A DNA stretch of 25,638 nt from Deltaproteobacteria bacterium RIFOXYA12_FULL_61_11. GTDB lineage: Bacteria; Bdellovibrionota_F; JAHFAK01; YA12-FULL-61-11. Below the pieces are notes generated by a model. The model was given only the letters and a program-made list of their open reading frames with translations, made no database searches and was not told the origin of the DNA. The position numbers and the translations under genes were made by a program. The DNA lies in the NCBI GenBank assembly GCA_001799195.1, contig MGSU01000243.1:1-25638 (forward strand). The letters run 5' to 3'. Below are positions 6,170 to 13,838 of the stretch, one piece after another. The stretch's first letter is position 1; each line of letters begins with the position of its first letter.

Positions 6170-8977
6170 ATGGTACCATTCATCGACCTCCTCGCCCGGA
6201 GAACTGCCATGCCGCTGTTGCTCGCGATCGTCCTGCTCGTCCTTTCCGGTTGCCCAGATCAGCAAGAAAGTGCCACCATGCAAACCACCCTACAGGGACG
6301 TATCGAAGTACCCTCCTCTAGCCTGTATAGCAAAGCGATAGACAATGACGAGCTAGGGCTGAAGATTCTGCCACGGGGAGAGGTGCGGACCGCTCACTCC
6401 GAGGTTTCAGGCTCCATCGTCTTCAGCATCGAAGGCGATCCTCCGGAGACCATCTACCTCGTTTACCTCGGTCCACCGGAAAGTCCCTTGCTCCGAGTGC
6501 CGGTTTTCGCTCGCGAGGATTTCCGGCTCGACGTTCCTGCCGAGGTGGCCACCATCCTGTTCGAAGCCTTCGTCTTCCCCTACGCCGAACGTTTCAAATC
6601 ATACTCCCCGCACTATGCCCTCCAGGCCAGGGAGTTCTTCCGAAACCTGCACGAGCTGAGCACCGAGTTCGCAAAACCTGACGACGACGTCTCGTCCCTC
6701 CTCGCTACGCTCCTGCTCATCTCCGGCAAGCCCCGACCTTCCCTCCTGGAACTCCTCCAATCCGAGGTCGTCCTGACCACGACAGAACTCGAACAGGTCA
6801 TCCTCGACCATCTCGGCGAGCTCCCCATCGAGCCCGAACAATACCTTGCGCTCTTCGACGCGGGTAAACTCAGCGCTGCGGATCTGTTGCGTTACACCGC
6901 CCGAGCCACTGCACACGACGAAGAACTGACCATACTCGTGTTGGCCAGGGTCCAGGGCAAGAGCGAAGGGGGTGACAACGAGATCATAGTACCTTTCCGC
7001 TGCTGGGATCTCGATCGGGATCATCGCATGGACCTGGAGGAAGACCTCAACGGCGACAACCTCTGGAACGTCGACGATTGCCTCCCGCCACCCTCCACGG
7101 ATCCAGATCCCACCGACGACGATCAGGTAGGACCTGAACAGGTCGCCGAGAACGACCCGACCTCCGATGAGCCCTCACTCCCCATCGACCCCTCTTCCGA
7201 CCCTCTTGAACCTGAACCTCTCGAGGGACCGATCCTCTGGACCGGCGAACCTCCTGGAGCAGCGCAGATCGGTTTGCCCTTCTCCTATCGCATTCTTGCG
7301 ACGTCGACGACCGACACCGAACTTCGCTACGCAATCGTCGATGCCCCCGCCTTCCTCGAGCTCGTCGGCAATCATCTCTCGGGAACCCCGGCCGCAACCG
7401 ACCTCGGCTCCTACGATTACGTGTTGGTCGTCACGAACGGATCGGGCGGCACCCTCAGCCGAACCTTCCATCTCACGGTCGTTGTCACCAATGCCGCTCC
7501 ACTCTTCACCTCCACCGCTTGTCTCACCACGGCTTACCAAGGTCTGACCTATCGTTGCCAACTCCACGCCGAGGATGCCGACGGCGATGGGCTTTCCTTC
7601 GTCCTCGTCTCGGCTCCCACCGGTATGACCCTGGGGCAACAGACCGGCGAGTTGCTCTGGACCCCTGGCCCCGCTCACCTCGACACCCAGGCAGAAGTCG
7701 TGGTCGAGGTCCGCGACCAGCTCGACTCCGACCAGTACCATTTCATCCTCAACGTGGTCGCCTCGCTCGGCGACAGCAGGGTGGTCGAATTGCTCGGCAC
7801 GGAGACCCTGGAAGCGAATCCCACTGACGATCTCCAAGTTGCTATCAGCGAGGAGTATACCCTCGACGTGGCGGGCGATGTTGCCTCCTTCGGCTTCACC
7901 ATCACCGGGCAATACCTCGATGGCTCCATTGCCCGCGACATGGACCTCTATTCCTTGCTCGCCCCGGATGGCCAGATGCTCCTCGACCCAGACCCGAACG
8001 CTCTCTCTCCCATTGGTCCGACCAACGCGCGTTTTCCTGGACAACCCTCGATCAGCCTTGTCGTGCCCAACTCGATCAGCTTTGTCCGTGTCCTGCCCGA
8101 TAACACTATCGAGATCGTGGACAATCCTTCCCATCCCCTCCAGACCGGGCACTATCGCCTGCGTGCCCAGAGCTTCGGGGAGGCCACCGAGATTGCGGTC
8201 CACGCCGTGACCAAACGCGATGCCGACCTCTCCCGGGGGACCCTCCACCTCAATGTCTTCCTGGTCGGCCAGGCCTTTACCGGGGACCCCCTGGACAAGC
8301 TCTACAAAGACGGGGATAACACGACCGTCTTCGCGAAACTGCAGGCCAAGCTTGCCGCGGCGAACCTCGACCTCGTGCTGTCGCACGTCGAGGTCATCGA
8401 CGACGTACCGGCCTTCCAAGACGGTACCCTGTACATCGATGCGACCGGTTGGAACGAGGTGCTCAACCAACGCTTCGCTGACTTGCTGGAGCTCAGCTCC
8501 AGAGGGAACTCGGGCGCGGTCTCGGTCTTCATGCTCCAAGAACTAGCCGAGTCCGACTCTCCAGAAGACAGCATCCTCGGCTACTCCGCGGAGATCCCCG
8601 GCGCCTTGATCAACGGGACCTCGACCTCCGGCCTGGTGGTAACGACCATGCAGCAACGCATCTCGGAGCTCAACAACACCTCCCGCAACCAACTCGCCTT
8701 CACCATCGCCCACGAGTTGGGGCACTACCTCGGTCTGTACCACACCTCCGAGAACTTCGATCTTCATGACCCCCTGCCCGACACCCCCGAGTGCACCGAG
8801 GACCGGCTGGGTACCTCGGGAGGGTTCGCGCGGGACGATTGTGCAAAAATCTCGGAGGACCAAGAAGACTACGGGGCAGCGAACCTCATGTTTCCCTTCC
8901 CCGCACTGGATTACCTCAATCTGGAACTCACGCCTCAACAGCGTTTCATCCTACAGGTGAACCCATGGGTACGCTGA
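6170..8977 (+). CDS. Large multidomain lipoprotein with C-terminal M43-like metalloprotease
   Basis: A 935-residue exported protein. A signal peptide with an Arg pair ends in LSGC (Cys28), which predicts a lipoprotein. Residues 29-275 are an unassigned, mostly helical region. Residues 278-304 form a Cys-bounded, Asp/Asn-rich segment with EF-hand-like calcium loops. An acidic Pro-rich linker follows to about 354, then two Ig-like (cadherin/He_PIG-like) domains at about 355-440 and 446-535, the first with TGEPPGAAQIGLPFSY. A beta-sandwich region spans about 545-680. The C-terminal zinc protease has HELGHYLGLYH (848-858; Zn ligands H848, H852, H858, base E849), then DTPEC and the Met-turn NLMFP (M907). 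This order matches pappalysin-like M43 metzincins. ATG 6209 is an alternative start with its own GGAGA; 6170 gives a better-charged signal. It is placed 28 bases after the kinase and overlaps the next gene by 13. Substrate unknown. Confidence 0.9.
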   Translation: MVPFIDLLARRTAMPLLLAIVLLVLSGCPDQQESATMQTTLQGRIEVPSSSLYSKAIDNDELGLKILPRGEVRTAHSEVSGSIVFSIEGDPPETIYLVYLGPPESPLLRVPVFAREDFRLDVPAEVATILFEAFVFPYAERFKSYSPHYALQAREFFRNLHELSTEFAKPDDDVSSLLATLLLISGKPRPSLLELLQSEVVLTTTELEQVILDHLGELPIEPEQYLALFDAGKLSAADLLRYTARATAHDEELTILVLARVQGKSEGGDNEIIVPFRCWDLDRDHRMDLEEDLNGDNLWNVDDCLPPPSTDPDPTDDDQVGPEQVAENDPTSDEPSLPIDPSSDPLEPEPLEGPILWTGEPPGAAQIGLPFSYRILATSTTDTELRYAIVDAPAFLELVGNHLSGTPAATDLGSYDYVLVVTNGSGGTLSRTFHLTVVVTNAAPLFTSTACLTTAYQGLTYRCQLHAEDADGDGLSFVLVSAPTGMTLGQQTGELLWTPGPAHLDTQAEVVVEVRDQLDSDQYHFILNVVASLGDSRVVELLGTETLEANPTDDLQVAISEEYTLDVAGDVASFGFTITGQYLDGSIARDMDLYSLLAPDGQMLLDPDPNALSPIGPTNARFPGQPSISLVVPNSISFVRVLPDNTIEIVDNPSHPLQTGHYRLRAQSFGEATEIAVHAVTKRDADLSRGTLHLNVFLVGQAFTGDPLDKLYKDGDNTTVFAKLQAKLAAANLDLVLSHVEVIDDVPAFQDGTLYIDATGWNEVLNQRFADLLELSSRGNSGAVSVFMLQELAESDSPEDSILGYSAEIPGALINGTSTSGLVVTTMQQRISELNNTSRNQLAFTIAHELGHYLGLYHTSENFDLHDPLPDTPECTEDRLGTSGGFARDDCAKISEDQEDYGAANLMFPFPALDYLNLELTPQQRFILQVNPWVR

Positions 8978-9408
8978 ACCTCCTCTTCCTCTGTCTTTTG
9001 AGTACCTTCCTGGCCTGCAACAGAGCCCCTCAAATCGAGCATCTGGAACACGAACTCGCACGGCAAGAGGGTTTCGGTTCAGCTCCGTTCATGGCGACCT
9101 TGTCGTCCGCCGAACTCCAACACCTCAACGCTATTGCACGCGATCCCGAGGCCGCCACGGCCCGCCGACGCCGGGCCGTGCACGTGCTTGGTTTCAACGG
9201 CAGCGACGAGGCAAAAGACCTGCTCCGCCAACTCCTTGCGCACGTCGAGCTCACCCCAGCGGTCGGTATCGCCGTCGTGCGCAACGTGGCACGGGTGTTC
9301 TCGGGCCAGGAGCGTCTCGAGCTTCTCACACGAGCCGCTCAACAGGCCACCGACCCACGACTCCGTTCGGAACTCGAACGCCACCTCGTACCGCCGCCCA
9401 AAGACTAG
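8965..9408 (+). CDS. Small HEAT-like putative lipoprotein
   Basis: A 147-residue protein that I cannot place in a named family. The ATG at 8965 begins 13 bases before the stop of the protease gene and gives a signal peptide MGTLNLLFLCLLSTFLAC with a likely lipidated Cys18. The frame is open upstream only as a shadow of the protease gene. The mature part, from about residue 45, is helical and resembles HEAT/ARM-type repeats: ATARRRRAVHVLGFNGSDEA, then KDLLRQLLAHVELTPAVGIA, then a third helical pair ending at the C-terminus. Such repeats usually bind another protein. Because it overlaps the protease gene, a role as an inhibitor, chaperone or anchor partner of that protease is possible but is inference only. 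Confidence 0.75.
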   Translation: MGTLNLLFLCLLSTFLACNRAPQIEHLEHELARQEGFGSAPFMATLSSAELQHLNAIARDPEAATARRRRAVHVLGFNGSDEAKDLLRQLLAHVELTPAVGIAVVRNVARVFSGQERLELLTRAAQQATDPRLRSELERHLVPPPKD

Positions 9409-9410
9409 CG

Positions 9411-10238
9411 ATGTCCAGAGAAACCTCCCCCCGGCTCCTCCTCAGTTCGGACTTGCACGTCGATTACCCCGAGAACCGGGCCTGGTTGGAAAAGCTCTCC
9501 ACCGGGGAGTACCAAGACGATATCCTCGTGCTGGCAGGAGACATCTCCCATTCCAGGGACAAGCTCTGCAGGGTCTTCTCCGCTCTCGCCTCTCGTTTCC
9601 GCAAAGTCCTGTTCGTACCCGGCAATCACGACCTGTGGATGGCTCCGGGAGAACCTGGGGACTCTTTCCAGAAATGCGACCACGTTCTAGCGCTGGCCGA
9701 AGCTCACGGAGTATGTACCGGAGTGCTGCACTGCGGAGCGTTCGCACTCGTCCCGCTCCTCGCATGGTATGACTTCACGTTCGCGCAACAGACTATAGGA
9801 TCCACGGTATGTTGGCTGGATCTCCTGCGCTGCCGCTGGCCGGAGAACGCGGATTGCATGGAAGTGACCTCGCGTTTCCTCCAGCGCAACGAAGCGCGCT
9901 TCGGGTCGTGCCAGCACAAGGTCATCACCTGCAGCCATTTCCTGCCTCGGCTCGATCTCTTCCCCTGGGAATTGCCTCCTCATGCCCAGCAACTCTTCCC
10001 CTTCCTCGGCACTTGGCGTCTCGACCAGCAACTCAGGAGGCTGGGTGCAATCGGGCACCTCTATGGTCATTCCCATGTGAATGCGAACTGTCTTCGGGAA
10101 GGAGTGTGGTACCTCAACAACGCGCTGGGCTATCCCCACGAGCGGGCTATCGCTCGTCGCGCGCTCGTCGAAGTCTTACCAGAACAAGGACTCGGAAAGA
10201 TCCTCGAGGATTTCAGACCTGGTTATCAAGGTCTCTAA
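9411..10238 (+). CDS. Calcineurin-like metallophosphoesterase
   Basis: A 275-residue cytosolic phosphoesterase of the calcineurin-like (two-metal) superfamily. All five signature blocks are present in order: DLH (D14, H16), GDISH with D44, GNHD with N72 and H73, SHF with H176, and GHSHVN with H220 and H222. There is no signal peptide, so unlike its operon neighbours it acts inside the cell. The family covers protein phosphatases, cyclic nucleotide phosphodiesterases and nucleotidases, and the sequence does not say which. Being co-transcribed with a Ser/Thr kinase makes a counter-acting phosphatase conceivable, though that activity normally belongs to PP2C or PPP types and this short, single-domain form may hydrolyse small molecules instead. 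The ATG lies two bases after the preceding stop, with no good ribosome site, which suggests translational coupling. It closes the seven-gene run. Confidence 0.93.
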   Translation: MSRETSPRLLLSSDLHVDYPENRAWLEKLSTGEYQDDILVLAGDISHSRDKLCRVFSALASRFRKVLFVPGNHDLWMAPGEPGDSFQKCDHVLALAEAHGVCTGVLHCGAFALVPLLAWYDFTFAQQTIGSTVCWLDLLRCRWPENADCMEVTSRFLQRNEARFGSCQHKVITCSHFLPRLDLFPWELPPHAQQLFPFLGTWRLDQQLRRLGAIGHLYGHSHVNANCLREGVWYLNNALGYPHERAIARRALVEVLPEQGLGKILEDFRPGYQGL

Positions 10239-10419
10239 GCAAAGCGCAGCAATCCTGCACATCGAGGTCGTGGACCAGGTCCAACAGTTCCTCATCGCCG
10301 TAGACCAATTCATCTTCGCCGACTAGGATCCGACCATGCGCTGTCTTGCCCAGGTCCCTTCCAAGGCCGAAATTCTTGGTTATCGGATCAGTGGGAAAGG
10401 CGTCATCGAGCAGTACCAT
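10213..10419 (-). CDS. Possible small acidic protein (68 residues)
   Basis: This candidate occupies most of the 323-base gap between the metallophosphoesterase and the S41 protease (10239-10561), overlapping the end of the former by 26 bases on the other strand. From ATG 10419, preceded by AAGG at a six-base spacing, it encodes a strongly acidic product without signal or membrane helix. It contains GEDELVYGDEELLDLVHDLD and a C-C pair near the C-terminus. Codons largely begin with G and end with C or G, as in neighbouring real genes. The frame also extends upstream to 10482. I recognise no family. It could be a chance frame; conservation in relatives would decide. Confidence 0.45.
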   Translation of the reverse strand: MVLLDDAFPTDPITKNFGLGRDLGKTAHGRILVGEDELVYGDEELLDLVHDLDVQDCCALLRDLDNQV

Positions 10420-10500
10420 AGTATACCTTCGTCCGGTCCATGAGTTGTCCAAGCCAATAGCAGCTTTGCACGGTAAAAGCAACCCTTCCTCGTCCCACCA

Positions 10501-10529
10501 TTGCCTTCAGGGGCGGTTCGTGGTATGGC
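10501..10529 (+). promoter_or_regulatory. Candidate promoter for the S41 protease gene
   Basis: TTGCCT (10501-10506) and TATGGC (10524-10529) are 17 bases apart, and the implied start near 10536 is about 26 bases before the ATG at 10562. Both boxes are imperfect. The 323-base gap and the end of the preceding operon make a promoter here likely in any case. Confidence 0.33.
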
Positions 10530-10561
10530 CAGACCATCGAGAAAACCTCTGGGAGACATCG

Positions 10562-12100
10562 ATGCCGCGCTTGCTTATCCTACTGTTGCTATTTGCGTCA
10601 ACAGGTTGCGGCAGCAAGCTCTCCAAGGACTTCAAGGACGACCTCAGCTACCAGTACGATACCCCTTGCTCGGAATACCACCATCTCTGCTCCCTTGCCC
10701 TCCAACGCCACGTCACCCGTTCACCCAAGGAATATGACCTAATACAATCCAACGTTTTGAAAGCACTTCGGGACCATCATCAGGTCGAGGGCGAAGCCGA
10801 GCTCCCGGCCGACGCTACCCCCGAGGAACAGACGTGCCTCTCCCTCGACTACATCGCCGCGCACGGTCAGGACGTGACCAGTCCTATCGGGCTCGCTCAA
10901 GAAGCCTTAACCCGCTTCATCGCTTCTCTAGATGCCCATTCCCGCTATATCGTCGCGGAAGAAAAAGCCGAGGAGGACGAGGAAGACCAAGCCCGCGCGG
11001 TAGGGCCTGGCTTCGAACCAGCCGTCACCCTGGACGCTCTCCTCGGTAAACCCATCCAATATTTAGAAATCGAACAGGTTTTTCAAGATGGTCCGGCGAA
11101 CGGCAAGGTCTCTCCCGGCACCCGCATCGTCGCGGTGGACGGTACACGCATTGCGGCGATAGAACCGGCCGAGTTCAACTTCTACCGAGCCAGGAGCGCC
11201 CTGCTCGGCAAGACCGGCACCACCCTGACCTTGACCGTAAGCTCTGACGGAGGTGAACGCGAGGTGACGCTTACGCGCCGCCCCTATCATCACTCACCGC
11301 TCCTCCTCGTACCACTCGCCGATCATAAGCACCTACTCTACCTCAAGCTCCGCCGTTTCACCGCCGAGGCTTCGGCCGAAATGGAAACCACCCTGCGTTC
11401 GCTAGGCAAGGACTATCCCGGTGGAAAAGCGCTGCTCTTCGACCTGCGCAACAACCCGGGAGGGTATCTCGACGAGGCAGTGAATATCGTGGACCACTTC
11501 ATCGACAAAGGAGTGGTCCTCACGACCAGGGGCAAAACTGACTACCAGAAGGTGAACAACACCTATGCTGCGGCGACCCGCGGGGCCTTGACCGACTTGC
11601 CGCTGCTGGTCCTGATCAATCAACGCAGTGCTTCCGCCTCGGAAATAGTCGCCGGAGCCTTGCGCGATTACCACCGCGCGCTCCTGGCCGGAGAACGCAG
11701 CTTCGGAAAAGGATCGGTGCAGAGCGTCCTTGATCTACCCAAGGACTCCCTCCTCGGTGGTGGCTTGCGCTTGACCACTGCTCGGTATTACTTACCGGCA
11801 GGCCGTTCTCCTCAACTCGAGGGACTCGGTCCGGACCTCGCCCTCCAACTCCAGGGGCTGACAAAATGGATCAAGCTGTTCACCGAGAAAGGAAATGTTT
11901 TCCGAGAGCACGACTACGGTAATCAGGCCCTACCGGCCTCGACCATACCCACCACCTTCCAGCCTCCAGCAGATCTCAGCGCAATTCTGACCACCTTGAA
12001 AGCAAAGCCATTACCGCAACCCCCGGAACAACCAGACCAGCAACGCGACCAAGCCGCGTCGCTCCTCGAACGCTGGCTCGAGAATACCAGCACACCCTGA
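10562..12100 (+). CDS. S41 family C-terminal processing protease, lipoprotein
   Basis: A 512-residue carboxyl-terminal processing peptidase (CtpA/Tsp family), which cleaves proteins at exposed C-termini in the periplasm. The signal peptide MPRLLILLLLFASTGC ends in a lipobox (Cys16). Residues 35-145 are an N-terminal helical region with an acidic patch near 133-143. A PDZ-like segment covers about 148-240, with PGTRIVAVDGTRI. The S41 core follows: DLRNNPGG (294-301), SASASEI with the catalytic Ser358, and SFGKGSVQ with Lys383 twenty-five residues later, the Ser-Lys dyad spacing seen in Tsp. The ATG at 10562 has GGGAGA upstream; the frame is open for another 72 codons, but these add only a non-signal sequence. 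It follows a probable own promoter and converges on grpE. A role in envelope quality control or in trimming lipoprotein or cell-wall enzymes is the usual one for the family. Confidence 0.93.
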   Translation: MPRLLILLLLFASTGCGSKLSKDFKDDLSYQYDTPCSEYHHLCSLALQRHVTRSPKEYDLIQSNVLKALRDHHQVEGEAELPADATPEEQTCLSLDYIAAHGQDVTSPIGLAQEALTRFIASLDAHSRYIVAEEKAEEDEEDQARAVGPGFEPAVTLDALLGKPIQYLEIEQVFQDGPANGKVSPGTRIVAVDGTRIAAIEPAEFNFYRARSALLGKTGTTLTLTVSSDGGEREVTLTRRPYHHSPLLLVPLADHKHLLYLKLRRFTAEASAEMETTLRSLGKDYPGGKALLFDLRNNPGGYLDEAVNIVDHFIDKGVVLTTRGKTDYQKVNNTYAAATRGALTDLPLLVLINQRSASASEIVAGALRDYHRALLAGERSFGKGSVQSVLDLPKDSLLGGGLRLTTARYYLPAGRSPQLEGLGPDLALQLQGLTKWIKLFTEKGNVFREHDYGNQALPASTIPTTFQPPADLSAILTTLKAKPLPQPPEQPDQQRDQAASLLERWLENTSTP

Positions 12101-12156
12101 TCCGCGTCGTCCCTTCAATTCGCGCGGAAAGGTTCACGCGCTGCTCGAGGTCAGGC

Positions 12157-12690
12157 TCACGCTTCCTCTGCGCACTCGACCGGGTTGCGCACGACTACCA
12201 CCTTTGCCGGATAAAGACACCGTTGCTCGCGCATCAAACCCGGAGCGACCTCTTCGAGAATCTCGTCATCGTCCTTCCCGGGAGAGGGGCTGGTGCATAC
12301 AGCCTCGTGCAGGCGGGGATCAAAGCGCTGCCCGATGGTCGGAATTCGGACGCAACCTTCTCGTTGCACCACAGTTTCTATCCTGCGGATAACCAACTCA
12401 ATACCTTTGCGGAGTTGAGCCTCGGCTTCAGGGCTCTGAGCAAGAGCCCTCTCGAGGTCATACTGGACGGCCGCTAAATCCAGGAGAACTATTTCTTTCC
12501 CGATCGCGACCATACGCCGCTGTTCTTTCTCTGCATGCCGTTTGTAGTTGGTGAAATCTGCTTGGAGCCGTCGCAGATTGTCGAGCAGCAGAGCCGGATC
12601 AATTTCGGGCGCTACCTGCTCGGTTTCCTCATTCTTGCCCTCGGCACGGTTCTCAGGAGTAAGTTCTTCCTTTGCCTCTGAGTGACTCAT
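12157..12690 (-). CDS. grpE: Nucleotide exchange factor GrpE
   Basis: GrpE releases ADP from the chaperone DnaK. The 177-residue product has the acidic disordered N-terminus and long helix of the family, with RRLQADFTNYKRHAEKEQ at about 40-57. The C-terminal beta domain contains GQRFDPRLHEAV, the most conserved GrpE stretch. The length is normal. A GGAG site lies a few bases before the ATG. It follows dnaJ by 21 bases on the same strand and is almost certainly co-transcribed with it. No dnaK occurs in the window, so the main chaperone must be encoded elsewhere. One oddity is a Cys-containing C-terminus (VRNPVECAEEA). Confidence 0.96.
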   Translation of the reverse strand: MSHSEAKEELTPENRAEGKNEETEQVAPEIDPALLLDNLRRLQADFTNYKRHAEKEQRRMVAIGKEIVLLDLAAVQYDLERALAQSPEAEAQLRKGIELVIRRIETVVQREGCVRIPTIGQRFDPRLHEAVCTSPSPGKDDDEILEEVAPGLMREQRCLYPAKVVVVRNPVECAEEA

Positions 12691-12711
12691 CCTACTCTCC
12701 AGGCAAGGTGC

Positions 12712-13686
12712 TCAAGCATGAGCACGCGGGTTATAGTCGTTATTGCGCATGAACTCGCGGATGAGTTGCTCAGAACGCTCGTCGACATGCTCGGGGAGCA
12801 TGATCTTCAACCGTACGAGGTGATTTCCACCTTTTATGCCTTTCCCCTTCAGTCTGAGCACCTGTCCGCTCTGGCTGTGGGCAGGAATCTTGACGTTGCA
12901 CGACCCCTGAAGGGTATTGACCTGGACTTGTGCGCCAAACAAGGCTTCACCAAGGGTCAACGGAAGATCTGACAAAATATCGTTGTTCTTCCGTTCGAAA
13001 ACGGGATGTTCGGCGACCTGCAACTCCAACAGCAGATCCCCAGCTTCCCCTCCCGTGGCTCCTGATTCCCCCTTGCCGCGCAATCGGATTTTCGAACCAG
13101 TCATCACACCAGCGGGAATCTTGACCTTGAAGCGTTGTTCCCTCCCCCCGGGGAGGGATAAACTGACCTGTTTTTCCCCTCCCAATGCGGCTTCGATAAA
13201 CTCGACCTCGAGGGTACTGCTGAAATCGCGGCCACGAGCAGGAGGGCGCTGGAAGCCACCGAAACTCTCCTGATCAAAGGTTTGGCTAGGCTTCTGATGC
13301 TGGCTAAAACCGAAAAGGTCATCGAAGATGTTCCCGGAACCGCCATCAGCGCTGCTCGGGCGCCCCCTCCTGCCGCTGGACCGTCTTTTACCGCCGAACA
13401 CCTCCTCGAAAATTTTCCCGAGGTCGTCACCGCTGAAGGAATAGCCCCGACTTCCGCTTTCACCCATGGGGCCGGCATGGCCGAAACTATCGTACTGGCG
13501 GCGCTTCTCCTCATCGGAGAGCACGACATAGGCCTCGGAGAGTTCTTTGAAGCGCTCCTCTGCCTGTTTGTTCCCCTTGTTCTTGTCCGGATGGTATTTC
13601 TTGGCAAGTTGTCGGTAAGCCTTTTTGATCTCGGGCTGAGTGGCTTGCCGACCTACCCCTAGAACCTCGTAATAATCGCGGGCCAT
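12712..13686 (-). CDS. dnaJ: DnaJ-type co-chaperone without zinc finger (CbpA-like)
   Basis: An Hsp40 co-chaperone of 324 residues that stimulates DnaK ATPase and delivers substrates. The J domain (1-68) carries HPD at 32-34. A Gly/Ser/Phe-rich region follows to about 155 and then two beta-type substrate-binding domains, the last including [21 protein letters not shown]. The four CxxCxGxG zinc motifs of class A DnaJ are absent, so it is class B, like CbpA. It starts at ATG 13686 with GAGG eight bases upstream. The 152-base gap before it contains, on the minus strand, a CCCTTGACA string at about 13739-13747 that fits a -35 box of either sigma70 or heat-shock type; I could not find a convincing -10. 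The gene is followed by grpE. It may be read from its own promoter or from the dap operon upstream. Confidence 0.93.
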   Translation of the reverse strand: MARDYYEVLGVGRQATQPEIKKAYRQLAKKYHPDKNKGNKQAEERFKELSEAYVVLSDEEKRRQYDSFGHAGPMGESGSRGYSFSGDDLGKIFEEVFGGKRRSSGRRGRPSSADGGSGNIFDDLFGFSQHQKPSQTFDQESFGGFQRPPARGRDFSSTLEVEFIEAALGGEKQVSLSLPGGREQRFKVKIPAGVMTGSKIRLRGKGESGATGGEAGDLLLELQVAEHPVFERKNNDILSDLPLTLGEALFGAQVQVNTLQGSCNVKIPAHSQSGQVLRLKGKGIKGGNHLVRLKIMLPEHVDERSEQLIREFMRNNDYNPRAHA

Positions 13687-13696
13687 GATCGTCGCC

Positions 13697-13750
13697 TCAG
13701 CATCCCACGCCGAGTAAGGGTAAGCATCGAGGTCTCGCTGTCAAGGGCAT
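13697..13750 (-). CDS. Possible 17-residue leader peptide upstream of dnaJ
   Basis: On the minus strand AAGGAG lies three bases before an ATG at 13750 that opens a 17-codon frame ending in TGA at 13697, ten bases before the dnaJ ATG. The peptide would be [17 protein letters not shown]. The stop overlaps the start of the dnaJ ribosome site, an arrangement compatible with translational coupling. The spacing of the ribosome site is short and the frame is small enough to arise by chance. If transcription begins at the TTGACA box inside it, it would not be made at all. Confidence 0.25.
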   Translation of the reverse strand: MPLTARPRCLPLLGVGC

Positions 13751-13838
13751 GAACTCCTTATAAATATCATTAACATGCTGTTTTCATTCACGAAGAACAG
13801 TCTACAGGAACGTGGTCCCGGTTGCCGTCACGGTTCGA

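Noticed and set aside
7175-8539. A 454-codon minus-strand frame inside the metalloprotease gene
   Set aside because: Gly/Glu/Val-rich composition typical of the antisense of GC-rich coding DNA; no start signal or domain.
12101-12128. Inverted repeat TCCGCG-N16-CGCGGA after the S41 protease gene, as a terminator
   Set aside because: Only six pairs with a 16-base loop and no T run on either strand; too weak to call.
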